In this document: one piece after another, positions 52,015 through 59,977 of the stretch
How the letters are laid out: every line of letters starts with the position of its first letter
How positions within the stretch are numbered: position 1 is the stretch's first letter
Source: CAZBBB01 sp964490005
GTDB lineage: Bacteria; Planctomycetota; B15-G4
Direction: 5' to 3'
DNA length: 63,951 nucleotides
Assembly: GCA_964490005.1 (NCBI GenBank)
Contig: CAZBBB010000008.1
Location: 1 to 63,951 of the forward strand
Made by a program: the position numbers and the translations under genes
The notes under the pieces: generated by a model
The model's database searches: none
Told to the model about the DNA's origin: nothing
What the model saw: only the letters and a program-made list of their open reading frames with translations

Positions 52015-53832
52015 TCAGCCGCTGACGAGTTGCTCCTGGGCCCGGCGCGCGGCCTCGTCGTCGGGGGCGAGGTCGCTGTGGCAGCCGAGCTTGGCGTGGT
52101 GCTCGGCGGCGGCCTTCGCCCGGGCCTCGAGCGCCGCTCGATCGGCCGCGTCGCGCGCGGCCGCCGGCGAGGGCCGCGTGCGCCGCTCGGGCTGGCTGGC
52201 CTCGTCCTTGCCGCTGGCGAACTCGACGATCTCCTTGCTGATGCGCACCGAGCACCAGTCGTGCCCGCACATCGCGCAGAAGTCGGTGTCGACCGGCAGG
52301 TCCTCGTCGTGATACGCGCGCGCCAGCTCGGGATCGAAGGACAACTCGAAGTGGCGCTCCCAGTTGAGCGCGGCGCGCGCCTTGGTCAGTTCGTCGTCGC
52401 GGTCGCGCGCGGACGGGATGCCGAGGGCGACGTCGGCCGCGTGGGCGGCGATCTTGTACGCGACGCAGCCCTGCTTCACGTCGTCCTTCTTCGGCAGGCC
52501 GAGGTGCTCCTTCGGCGTCACGTAGCAGAGCATCGCGGCGCCGTGGTACGCGGCCGCCGTCGCGCCGATCGCGCTCGTGATGTGGTCGTAGCCCGGGAAC
52601 ATGTCGGTGACGAGCGGGCCCAGGACGTAGAAGGGGGCGCCGTGACAGAGTCGACGCTGGAGCTTCATGTTGAACTCGATCTGGTCGAAGGGGACGTGGC
52701 CCGGCCCTTCGATCATGACCTGGCAGCCGTGGCGCCAGGCGCGCTCGGTCAATTCGCCGAGCGCCTCGAGCTCGCCGAGCTGGGCCGCGTCCGTCGCGTC
52801 CGCGAGGCCGCCGGGTCGCAGGCCGTCGCCGATCGAGAACGTGACATCGTATTGGCGAACCAATTCGCAGATCTCGTCCCAGACCTGCGCCATCAGGTTC
52901 TCCTGCTCGTGATGGATCATCCATTTCGCCAGCAAGCTCCCGCCGCGGCTCACGATTCCGATCAGGCGCTTCGATACGAAGGGCAGGTGGGCGCGGCGCA
53001 CGCCGGCGTGGATCGTGAAGTAGTCGACGCCCTGCTCGGCCTGGCGCCTCAGGTTCTCGAGCACGCACACCGCATCGAGATCCTCGATCTTCCGTCCCAG
53101 GATCATCGAATAGATCGGCACGGTCCCGATCGGCACCGTCGCCGCCCGACAGATCGCCTCCCGCGTCTTCTCGACGTCCCCGCCGGTCGAGAGATCCATG
53201 ACCGTGTCCGCCTGCCAGCGCTCGGCCCAGCGCAGCTTCTCGACCTCTTCGTGGGTTCCACTCGAGATCGGGCTCGCGCCCATGTTCGCATTGACCTTGG
53301 TGCGCGCCGCGCGGCCGATCGCCATCGGATCGAGGCCGTGCGCCAGATGGACCTTGTTCGCCGGGATCACCATCCGGCCCGCCGCGATCTCGTCTCGGAT
53401 CTCCTCGGCGCTGAGGTGGGGCTCGCGCTCGGCGACGCGCCGCATCTGCGGCGTGATCCGACCGACGCGCGCGAATTCGAGCTGCGTGCTCGGCTCGAAC
53501 CCCGGCGGCGGCTCGTAGGCGTAGGCGTTGTGCGGGGCGAGCTCCGGATGGGCGCTCTCGGCGAGCCGCCGACCATCGGGCAGCGGGCGCCAATCGAGCG
53601 GCATGAAGTCCCAGGCCGTCTTGTCGGAGGGCGCCGGCATGCCGGGCGTATCGGGCGACGAGAACGTGCGCGGACCCCCGACCTCGGGCGCATTGGCGAA
53701 GCTCCCGGGCGTGGTGCCCTGGCGCGCGGAGCCGGGGTTGTGGCCGAGCGCCGGCAGCGAATAACGCGCTGCCTTTGACGAGCCAGCGGATGACGAGCCA
53801 GCGGACGACGGATCGGTAGACATGGGCTTCAT
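52015..53832 (-). CDS. thiC: phosphomethylpyrimidine synthase ThiC
   Basis: 605 residues (ATG 53832; MSTDPS at 53823 is an alternative). ThiC converts AIR to HMP phosphate in thiamine synthesis by radical-SAM chemistry. Signatures: KVNANMGASPISSG (near 175), DLSTGGD, VMIEGPGHVPFDQIEFN, APFYVLGPLVTD, GYDHITSAIGATAAAYHGAA, and the unusual C-terminal 4Fe-4S motif CAMCGHDWC (near 523). A Ser/Ala-rich N-terminal extension is present. The gene is under a TPP riboswitch whose 3' end reaches to 8 nt of the start. Base composition changes inside the gene near 52.6-52.8 kb: the C-terminal third looks like the left-hand genome, the N-terminal part like the right. Confidence 0.95.
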   Translation of the reverse strand: MKPMSTDPSSAGSSSAGSSKAARYSLPALGHNPGSARQGTTPGSFANAPEVGGPRTFSSPDTPGMPAPSDKTAWDFMPLDWRPLPDGRRLAESAHPELAPHNAYAYEPPPGFEPSTQLEFARVGRITPQMRRVAEREPHLSAEEIRDEIAAGRMVIPANKVHLAHGLDPMAIGRAARTKVNANMGASPISSGTHEEVEKLRWAERWQADTVMDLSTGGDVEKTREAICRAATVPIGTVPIYSMILGRKIEDLDAVCVLENLRRQAEQGVDYFTIHAGVRRAHLPFVSKRLIGIVSRGGSLLAKWMIHHEQENLMAQVWDEICELVRQYDVTFSIGDGLRPGGLADATDAAQLGELEALGELTERAWRHGCQVMIEGPGHVPFDQIEFNMKLQRRLCHGAPFYVLGPLVTDMFPGYDHITSAIGATAAAYHGAAMLCYVTPKEHLGLPKKDDVKQGCVAYKIAAHAADVALGIPSARDRDDELTKARAALNWERHFELSFDPELARAYHDEDLPVDTDFCAMCGHDWCSVRISKEIVEFASGKDEASQPERRTRPSPAAARDAADRAALEARAKAAAEHHAKLGCHSDLAPDDEAARRAQEQLVSG

Positions 53833-53839
53833 GGGATCG

Positions 53840-53949
53840 GGCCTTCCCTACGCACGCCACCTCGCGAGCGCCCGCAGGTCGCGGACGGCGAGGGACGAGA
53901 TCAGGTTCAAAGGGTCTGTTCTCAGGCTCCGCCCACACTGAGCGAGGCC
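53840..53949 (-). promoter_or_regulatory. TPP (THI-box) riboswitch
   Basis: Minus strand. Conserved core: CCUGAGA (J3/2), ACCCUUUGAACCUGAUC (P2/J2-4/P4) and the 3' GCGUAGGGAAGG. P1 can form GGCCU (53949-53945) with AGGCC (53844-53840). P5 is extended by a GC-rich arm. The UAGGGAAGG 3' strand lies just before the start and could double as the ribosome site, so ligand binding would block thiC translation. Confidence 0.93.
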
Positions 53950-54046
53950 ACCCCCAGGCAATCGGGACGTCGAGTTCCAGCCAGCGAACGAGGACGCGCA
54001 GCCCGGACCCCGAAGAATCCGGAGCGTATCACGCCGATGGGCGCGC

Positions 54047-54838
54047 TCAATTCATGGAGTCGGGGGGCGCGGCGGCCGGGGTCGGCGTGTCGAGGGAGGC
54101 GCCGGGATCGGACACGCGCTCGAGCGCGGCGTTCGGGGAGGCGTCGACGCGGGGCGTCCCGGTGGCGCGCTCGGCCGCCGCGGCGGCGTCGAGCCGGGCC
54201 ACGGGGCGCGGCCCGAGGTCCGCCGGTGATGCGAGCGGGCGGAGCTCGACGATCTCGTCGCCCTCGACCCGGACCTGGCTGCGCAAGCCGCCCCCGACCG
54301 ACGCCGGGAAATAGCTGGTGGCGACGCCGTCCTCGCGCCCGCGCTGGAACTGGGTCCGCGACTCGATCGTGCCGTCGGGGAAGCGGGTCTCGACCGGTCC
54401 GTCGAGCTGGCCCCCGGCGAAGCGCGCGGCGAGCCAGCGCTCGCCGTTGGCGTGGAAGATCTCGAGGGGGCCCGTCCAGTCGCCGGCCGCGAGCTCGCCG
54501 CGCAGCCAGAGCGCCCCGTCCTCGTCGAAGATCTCGACCCCGCCGGCGATCTGCGAATCGACGTAGCGCGCGCGGGTCCGCGCCGTCCCGTCCGGGTAGC
54601 TCTCCCAGTAGACGCCCGACCGCCGCGCGTTGCCGTCCTCGTCGTAGGTCTCGCACCAGAAGGCGCGGATCCCGCGCGACGCCTCGCGCGCGAAGATCGC
54701 CGGGTCGGGTGCGCCGGTGGCCAGCGTGGCACCGGGGTCGCAGGGATGGACTTCCTCACTCCGCCCACGGCTCGCCGCCAGCGTCTGCACCGCCAATGCC
54801 AGCAGCACCCCGAGCCCGAGCGATCGCAGCGCGAGCAT
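54047..54838 (-). CDS. secreted MORN-repeat protein
   Basis: 263 residues from ATG 54838 (an in-frame ATG at 54904 is possible). Signal LGLGVLLALAVQTLA. The body contains MORN_2-type repeats (WESYPDGTARTRARYVDS, GVEIFDEDGALWLRGEL, LEIFHANGERWLAARF, VETRFPDGTIESRTQF), about 20-22 residues each, as in toxin-antitoxin YwqK-like and phophorylated-lipid-binding proteins. A long Ala/Pro-rich tail follows. Function unknown; probably periplasmic or surface. It is downstream of thiC on the opposite side of the riboswitch, 97 bp away. Confidence 0.8.
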   Translation of the reverse strand: MLALRSLGLGVLLALAVQTLAASRGRSEEVHPCDPGATLATGAPDPAIFAREASRGIRAFWCETYDEDGNARRSGVYWESYPDGTARTRARYVDSQIAGGVEIFDEDGALWLRGELAAGDWTGPLEIFHANGERWLAARFAGGQLDGPVETRFPDGTIESRTQFQRGREDGVATSYFPASVGGGLRSQVRVEGDEIVELRPLASPADLGPRPVARLDAAAAAERATGTPRVDASPNAALERVSDPGASLDTPTPAAAPPDSMN

Positions 54839-54961
54839 GCGGGCGGACGGGCGGAGCGGGAGGGCCGGCGAGGCGGTCGACGTCGAGGAGCGGTGGGGTG
54901 TCACCGCGTTTGCAGCGGCCGATCGAGGGCTTCGCTTGATGGTCGGTCTGCGACCCCGCGC

Positions 54962-54967
54962 TACCGT
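54962..54967 (+). promoter_or_regulatory. leaderless-type -10 of the 245-aa lipoprotein gene
   Basis: TACCGT followed by 8 nt and ATG 54976. The same layout is seen in the left part of the window. Confidence 0.4.
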
Positions 54968-54975
54968 GCCGCGCG

Positions 54976-55713
54976 ATGTCGCATCCCCCGCGCACGACTC
55001 CGACCCCGAGCGCCCCGGGTCGCCCCCGAAGCCGCCCCGATGTCCTCCTCGACCCTCGCCGGGGCCCCCTCACCTGGATTCCGAGCGGGATTCGGGTCGG
55101 CGCGCTCGTGCTCGCGTTGGGCGTCTCCCTCGCGTGCGACCGGAACATCGAGCCCTACCAGCCGGGCGAGCAGCCCAGGGAGGCGGACCTCGCCCGGATC
55201 TTCCCCGCTCCGTCGGCGGGCGGCACGCCGGGTGGCATGGCTGAGGGCGTGGCCGCGACGACGGCGGATGGCGCCGCCGCGGGGCGCGCCGCGTTCCCGC
55301 CCAGTCGGACCGAGGGAGCGGGCGGGCCGGATTCCGGGGCCGGGGTCACGCCCGCGAACGCCGCCGCGGGGGCGCCGATCTCGGGTCGCATCGAGGTCGC
55401 ACCCGCGCTCTCCGGCGAGCAGCCCGAAGGCGCGATCCTCTTCGTCATCGCGCGGCCGCAGGGAGCGACGGGCGGGCCGCCGCTGGCGGTGTTGAGGATC
55501 GCCGGGCCCGTGTTTCCGGTCGAGTTCGAGATCGGACCCGGCGACGTGATGATCCCGAGCATGCGCTTCGAGGGGCCGATCTCGCTCAGCGCGCGCCTCG
55601 ACTCGGACGGCAACGCGATGACGCGGGGGGCGACGGACCTCTCGAGCCCGGTCGCGGAGCCCCTGTCGCCCGGCGCGACCGGGGTGACCCTCGTGCTCGC
55701 GCAGAAGGGCTAG
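54976..55713 (+). CDS. lipoprotein with CcmI/CycH-like C-terminal beta domain
   Basis: 245 residues. A basic, Pro-rich N-terminus leads into ALVLALGVSLAC, a lipobox with Cys near 54. An Ala/Gly-rich linker (about 65-130) is followed by a beta domain: SGRIEVAPALSGEQPEGAIL, FVIARPQGATGGPPLAVLRI, FPVEFEIGPGDVM and GPISLSARLDSDGNAMTRG. This pattern matches the Ig-like domain at the C-terminus of cytochrome c biogenesis protein CcmI/CycH and of some small lipoproteins. Here it occurs alone, so a copper or cytochrome assembly role is only suggested. Confidence 0.75.
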   Translation: MSHPPRTTPTPSAPGRPRSRPDVLLDPRRGPLTWIPSGIRVGALVLALGVSLACDRNIEPYQPGEQPREADLARIFPAPSAGGTPGGMAEGVAATTADGAAAGRAAFPPSRTEGAGGPDSGAGVTPANAAAGAPISGRIEVAPALSGEQPEGAILFVIARPQGATGGPPLAVLRIAGPVFPVEFEIGPGDVMIPSMRFEGPISLSARLDSDGNAMTRGATDLSSPVAEPLSPGATGVTLVLAQKG

Positions 55714-55785
55714 CTCCCGCAGGCTCGAATCGAACGGGCCCGGACCGAGCGCGCCGGGCCCGGAATGGGCGAGGCCAACTCCGGC

Positions 55786-56346
55786 ATGAACGACTCCCGA
55801 CCGCGACCCTGGCGCCTGCTGCGCGAAGAGCATCTCCAACACTGCCGTGTGTTCGACGTGCACGTCGCGACGATGGAGTCGCCGCTCACGGGCTCGCCCC
55901 ATCCCTTCTACCGCATCGAGTCGCCCGCCTGGGTCAACGTCGTCGCCGTGACACCGGGGGACGAGCTCGTCATGGTGCGCCAGTTCCGCCAGGGCTCGAG
56001 GGTCGTGACGCTCGAGATTCCGGGGGGCATCGTCGATCCGGGCGAATCACCCGAGCAGGCGGCGGCCCGCGAGCTGATCGAGGAGACGGGCTACCGCGCC
56101 GGCCGGCTGGCGAGTCTCGGGTCGATCAATCCGAATCCCGCGCTCTTCGCGAACCGCTGCTACATGGAGGTCGCCCTCGACTGCGTGCCGGCGTCGGCGA
56201 GCCAGAACAGCGCGACCGAAGAGACGTCGGTCGAGCTGGTGCCCCTGGCCGAACTCCCGAGCCTGCTCCGGCGCGGTGAGATCGACCACGCGCTGGTCGT
56301 CGCGGCGCTCTATGCCTTCGATCTCTGGCGCTCGCCGGGCGCGTGA
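55786..56346 (+). CDS. NUDIX hydrolase, ADP-ribose pyrophosphatase-like
   Basis: 186 residues from ATG 55786; an ATG at 55765 is also in frame but sits on a hairpin (GGGCCCGG 55736-55743 and CCGGGCCC 55754-55761). NUDIX box: GGIVDPGESPEQAAARELIE, continuing ETG, with every consensus residue (about 82-104). Upstream EMVRQFRQGSRVVTLEIP-like strand and length fit ADP-ribose/GDP-mannose pyrophosphatases. It would hydrolyse ADP-ribose to AMP and ribose phosphate. The 3' end overlaps the convergent cobalt chelatase gene by 37 bp. Confidence 0.9.
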   Translation: MNDSRPRPWRLLREEHLQHCRVFDVHVATMESPLTGSPHPFYRIESPAWVNVVAVTPGDELVMVRQFRQGSRVVTLEIPGGIVDPGESPEQAAARELIEETGYRAGRLASLGSINPNPALFANRCYMEVALDCVPASASQNSATEETSVELVPLAELPSLLRRGEIDHALVVAALYAFDLWRSPGA

Positions 56347-56720
56347 GCGTCCATCTGGTCGAGCACGATTTCGACGAGCCTCAGGTCCTCCCCCAGCGGC
56401 GTCGAGAGTTCGATCTCGACACCGGGATGACGCTCGCGCATGCGGGCGGCCAGGCGCGGGAGCGATTCGCGGACGTGGAAGCCCGTCCCCAGGAAATGGA
56501 GATGGACGAGGATGAGGGTTGCGCCGCGGCCCACGAGGGCGTCGATTCCGGCTTCGAAATCCGGGAACGCGAGCTCCATGTGGGCGTGCTCGACGAGCCA
56601 ATCGGGTCGCTCCACGGCGATCCGTCGCGCGAACTCGGCGACACGCGCGTTCGCGTCCGCATTGCGGCTTCCGTGATCGACGATCAGCAGGCCGCGCGTT
56701 CCGGTGCTCGTCTGCGACAT
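56310..56720 (-). CDS. cbiX: CbiX/SirB-type sirohydrochlorin chelatase, single domain
   Basis: 136 residues from ATG 56720 (ATG 56732 also possible). The single-domain CbiX pattern is LLIVDHGSRNADANARVAEF (catalytic His near 16), then AFPDFEAGIDAL and LILVHLHFLGTGFHVRESLP with the second metal His residues. It inserts Co or Fe into sirohydrochlorin for cobalamin or siroheme. At about 130 residues it matches the short archaeal-type CbiX. No other corrinoid gene is in the window. Confidence 0.88.
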   Translation of the reverse strand: MSQTSTGTRGLLIVDHGSRNADANARVAEFARRIAVERPDWLVEHAHMELAFPDFEAGIDALVGRGATLILVHLHFLGTGFHVRESLPRLAARMRERHPGVEIELSTPLGEDLRLVEIVLDQMDAHAPGERQRSKA

Positions 56721-56755
56721 CGCGCTTCCCATTGGGTCGGACCGCTCCCCGGGAC

Positions 56756-57064
56756 CTACCAATAGCTCGCGCGCACGGTCAGATCGCCGGTGGGTCGGAC
56801 GCGACACGCGAGCCGCTGCCTCGGATCGATCCGGTTGCGCTCCTTGATCCGGCGCTCGCGCTCCGTCTCCGGCTCGAGCGTCTCGGCTCCCGCCACGATC
56901 TCGAGGCCGCAGCGCGCGCAGGCCCCCTCGGAACCACAGGCGCTGGCGATCGGGAGTCCCGCGGCCTTCGTCGCATCGAGCAGCGTCATCTCGCCCGGCG
57001 CGAGGTCGAGCCGCCGGCCGGAGGGCAGGAAGACGATCTCGCAACGGGCTCGGTCATCGGCCAT
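56756..57064 (-). CDS. 2Fe-2S ferredoxin
   Basis: 102 residues from ATG 57064, preceded by ACGGAG with a 7-nt spacer; ATG 57085 is less well placed. The plant-type cluster motif is ASACGSEGACARCGLEI (near 44-60) with the last Cys in RLACRVRP (near 89). It carries electrons to an unknown partner. The spacing C-x5-C-x2-C is the usual one for this class. It lies 36 bp before the cobalt chelatase gene on the same strand. Confidence 0.92.
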   Translation of the reverse strand: MADDRARCEIVFLPSGRRLDLAPGEMTLLDATKAAGLPIASACGSEGACARCGLEIVAGAETLEPETERERRIKERNRIDPRQRLACRVRPTGDLTVRASYW

Positions 57065-57294
57065 CGATCGCTCCGTCTTCTCCATGGCTTCTCCACCGCA
57101 CGTTCGATCGCCCTCCCCATCCGGCCCGCGCGCGGATCCCGTGCGCGGATTGTAGGGAGCGCGGGCGCGTCAAAGAAGCGCGCGCGCCGGCTTCCTCTGG
57201 GGGCCGCGAGAAACGCACACGAGCTGCCGGATCCGGCTTCATCGTCGACTCGTCACGGCGGACGCCGACCGCTTCTGGGATCGTCGGTCTGGGT

Positions 57295-57300
57295 TAAGGT
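57295..57300 (+). promoter_or_regulatory. leaderless-type -10 of the CinA-like gene
   Basis: TAAGGT followed by 7 nt and ATG 57308. The 243-bp gap upstream of it (57065-57307) contains no other recognisable gene. Confidence 0.35.
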
Positions 57301-57307
57301 ATCGAGC

Positions 57308-58033
57308 ATGTCCACGGCCGCGCTCCTCGTCATCGGCAACGAAATCCTCTCGGGCAAGGTCCGCGACACCAACTCCACGTTTCTGGCCATCGAGCTGCGA
57401 AAGCTCGGCGTCGACCTCGAGCGCATCGTCACGATCCCCGACGTGATCGATACGATCGCCCGCGAAACGAAGGCGCTCGCGCGCGCCTACGACTACGTGT
57501 TCACCTCCGGCGGCATCGGTCCGACCCACGACGATCTCACGATGGATGGCATCGCCCTGGCCTTCGACCGCAAGGTCGTGGTCAACCAGTCCATGATCGA
57601 TCGCATGGAGCGTTATTCGGACAAGCCGGTGAACGACGCGATGCGGAAGATGGCGATGATCCCGGAGGGCTCGGAGGTGCTCGACGTCGGCGGACTCTGG
57701 TTCCCCGTCGTCGTGGTCGAGAACGTGCACATCTTCCCGGGCATCCCCGAGCTGTTCGAGAAGAAGTTCCATTCGATCCGCGACCGCTTCAGCGGCGTGC
57801 CCTTCCATCTGAGGAAGTTCTACGTCCGGGAGAACGAGTCCGAGATCGCGGAGGTCCTGAACGCGCTCCTCTGCGAGTTCCCCGAGCTGATGCTCGGCTC
57901 CTATCCGAAGATCAACGAGGCCCACTACCGCGTGCTCCTGACCCTCGAGTCCCGGGACGAGGACTACCTCGCCCGGGCCGTCGCGACCTTGGCCCGCGAG
58001 CTTCCGCAGGACGCGATCCATCGGATCGAGTGA
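57308..58033 (+). CDS. competence/damage-inducible protein A (CinA) N-terminal-type, molybdopterin-binding fold
   Basis: 241 residues. MoaB/Mog-like fold of CinA proteins: AALLVIGNEILSGKVRDTNS, DVIDTIARETKALA and the ligand loop VFTSGGIGPTHDDLTMDGIA. Then VVVVENVHIFPGIPELFEKK. The C-terminal deamidase domain of full CinA is missing, so it is the short form (about 240 residues) seen in many bacteria. Such proteins may be nicotinamide mononucleotide- or ADP-ribose-processing; the function is not proven for the short form. Confidence 0.9.
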   Translation: MSTAALLVIGNEILSGKVRDTNSTFLAIELRKLGVDLERIVTIPDVIDTIARETKALARAYDYVFTSGGIGPTHDDLTMDGIALAFDRKVVVNQSMIDRMERYSDKPVNDAMRKMAMIPEGSEVLDVGGLWFPVVVVENVHIFPGIPELFEKKFHSIRDRFSGVPFHLRKFYVRENESEIAEVLNALLCEFPELMLGSYPKINEAHYRVLLTLESRDEDYLARAVATLARELPQDAIHRIE

Positions 58034-58061
58034 GCCCGCGCGCCGGGCCGGTCGGGAGAGC

Positions 58062-58502
58062 ATGTCGGGAGAGACGCAAGCGACGACCCTGCGGCTGCTC
58101 GCCTTCGCACATCCCGCCTGGATGGTGACGACCCTCGCCCTCGCCCTCGTGACGGCGAGTCTCGGGCTCCGGATCCGCAAGCAACGGGCGGCCGGTCGCG
58201 TCGTCGGCCCGTCGCTGCGCGCGCGCCATCTGCGCCTCGGCAAGTCGGCGGTCGTGCTCGTGGTCTTCGGTTTCGCGCTCGGCGCCGTGTCGATGGTCCT
58301 GCTGCGCGAGCGGCGCGCCTTCGACAGCTTCCACGGAATCCTCGGGATCATCGTGACGGGCCTCTTCGTCTGGACCGGGCTCTCGGGCCGCGCGCTCGCC
58401 CGGGGCGACCAGGCGGCGCGGGACATCCATCGCCTCGTCGCGGCTGCGGGGATCGCCGCGGCGTTGCTGTCGGCCGTGGCGGGATTCGCGTTGCTGCCCT
58501 GA
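58062..58502 (+). CDS. DUF4079-like four-helix membrane protein
   Basis: 146 residues with four membrane helices (LLAFAHPAWMVTTLALALVT, AVVLVVFGFALGAVSMVLL, FHGILGIIVTGLFVWTGLSG, HRLVAAAGIAAALLSAVAGF). Conserved His residues at HP, RARH, SFHG and DIHR are placed like b-type heme ligands, as in DUF4079 and cytochrome b561-like proteins. Heme binding is inference. It follows the CinA-like gene by 28 bp and faces aroC. Confidence 0.75.
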   Translation: MSGETQATTLRLLAFAHPAWMVTTLALALVTASLGLRIRKQRAAGRVVGPSLRARHLRLGKSAVVLVVFGFALGAVSMVLLRERRAFDSFHGILGIIVTGLFVWTGLSGRALARGDQAARDIHRLVAAAGIAAALLSAVAGFALLP

Positions 58503-58523
58503 GATCGCCCGCCCGGTCGCCGC

Positions 58524-58553
58524 GCCGCGCGTGGCGAGCGAGCCACGCGCGGC
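58524..58553. terminator. bidirectional hairpin terminator between convergent genes
   Basis: Perfect 12-bp inverted repeat GCCGCGCGTGGC (58524-58535) and GCCACGCGCGGC (58542-58553) with loop GAGCGA. It lies in the 67-bp gap between the stops of the DUF4079-like gene and aroC. No T-run. Confidence 0.65.
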
Positions 58554-58569
58554 AACGAGCGCTGACCGA

Positions 58570-59670
58570 CTAACGTTCGGAGCCCGGCAGGACGTCGACC
58601 GCGCGCTGGCGCAGCCAATGGTCCGCGAGGGTGAGGCAGACCATCGCCTCGACCATCGGGACGGCCCGCGGCAGGACGCACGGATCGTGGCGCCCGCCCG
58701 CCTCGAGCACGACCGCGTCGCCCGCGCGGTTCACGGTCTGCTGGGCGATCCGCACCGTCGCCGTCGGCTTGAACGCGACCCGCAGCAGGATCGACTCGCC
58801 GTTGCTGATGCCGCCCTGGATTCCGCCGGAGCGGTTCGAGCGCGTGCGCGTGCGGCCGGAAGCATCGGTCGTGAAGGGGTCGTTGTGCTCGCTGCCCGTC
58901 AGCGCCGTTCCGGCGAAGCCCGACCCGATTTCGAAGCCCTTCGCCGCCGGCAGCGAGATCAGGGCCTTCGCCAGGTCCGCCTCGAGCTTGTCGAAGACCG
59001 GCTCACCGAGCCCCGCCGGCACGCCCCGCGCGACGCACTCGACGACGCCCCCCACCGAGTCGCCGCGCCGCCGCACGCCGTCGATCAGCGCGTACATCCG
59101 CTCCGCCGCCTCCGAATCCGGGCAGCGCACGTCGTTCGCCTCGATCTCGGCGAGCCGCACCGTCTCGGGATCGACCTTCGAGTCGATCTCCTGGACACGC
59201 CGCACCCACGCCAGGACCTCGATCCCCGCGACGGTCCGCAGCAGCTTCCTCGCGATGGCGCCCGCGGCGACGCGCCCGATCGTCTCGCGCGCGCTCGCGC
59301 GGCCGCCGCCCTGCCAGTTGCGGATCCCGTACTTCGCCTCGGTGGTGAAATCGGCGTGGGACGGGCGGTAGAGATCGCGCATCTCCTCGTAGGCGCTCGG
59401 CCGGGCGTCCTGGTTGCGGACGAGCAGGGCGATCGGGCTGCCCAGCGTCCGCCCCTCGAAGACGCCGGAGAGGATCTCGACCCGGTCCGCTTCCTGGCGC
59501 GGCGTCGTCAGCACGCTCTGACCGGGGCGCCGCCGGTCGAGGTCGGTCTGGATCTCGGCGACCTCGAGCGGAAGCCGCGGCGGGCAGCCCTCGACGACCA
59601 CGCCGACGCCCCCGCCGTGGGATTCTCCGAAGGTCGCGATGCGGAATGCCTGGCCGAAGACGCTGCCCAT
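58570..59670 (-). CDS. aroC: chorismate synthase
   Basis: 366 residues from ATG 59670. Signatures: GSVFGQAFRIATFGESHGGG (start), RPSHADFTTEAKYGIRNWQG, GGGRASARETIGRVAAGAIA (near 125) and RSNRSGGIQGGISNGE with conserved Asn-Arg-Ser-Gly-Gly. It makes chorismate from EPSP with reduced FMN, the last step of the shikimate pathway. No other aro gene is nearby. A TACCCT hexamer (minus, 59774 to 59769) is a candidate -10. Confidence 0.96.
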   Translation of the reverse strand: MGSVFGQAFRIATFGESHGGGVGVVVEGCPPRLPLEVAEIQTDLDRRRPGQSVLTTPRQEADRVEILSGVFEGRTLGSPIALLVRNQDARPSAYEEMRDLYRPSHADFTTEAKYGIRNWQGGGRASARETIGRVAAGAIARKLLRTVAGIEVLAWVRRVQEIDSKVDPETVRLAEIEANDVRCPDSEAAERMYALIDGVRRRGDSVGGVVECVARGVPAGLGEPVFDKLEADLAKALISLPAAKGFEIGSGFAGTALTGSEHNDPFTTDASGRTRTRSNRSGGIQGGISNGESILLRVAFKPTATVRIAQQTVNRAGDAVVLEAGGRHDPCVLPRAVPMVEAMVCLTLADHWLRQRAVDVLPGSER

Positions 59671-59977
59671 GGATCGAAGGCCTCTTGGGGCGAGAGGGTG
59701 ACGAGAGTGGCGCGGGATGCGCGAACCGCGTTCGGGGATTTCGGACGAGCGGCTCGCGGACGGCGCCGAGGGTATCGCTAGTGGAGCCGCGGCGTCGAAT
59801 CCGCGCCGGCCCCGGGAGAAATCCGGGCATCGGCCCCGGATTCTTCCCCGGACAGCCGGGTGAATCTCGTTCCAATCACGGTGCAACGCTGCCGCAGGAC
59901 TAAAGCTCTACCGCCCCCACGACGACAGTTTTCCAAGGGCCCGACTCCTGGAAATCGGGACCCCGAAATGAGGCGAG
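59671..59977. other. 307-bp divergent intergenic region, no gene
   Basis: Contains the aroC -10 candidate, a hairpin AATCCGGG-7nt-CCCGGATT (59820-59827/59835-59842), and TTTCCA-N13-TGGAAA (about 59931-59955), which could be an operator for the histidine kinase gene. Nothing else was recognised. Confidence 0.4.

Noticed and set aside
55736..55761. GGGCCCGG/CCGGGCCC hairpin as a regulatory element of the NUDIX gene
   Set aside because: Both arms are self-complementary GC boxes common in this DNA. It could be a terminator of the lipoprotein gene; mentioned only to argue for the start at 55786.
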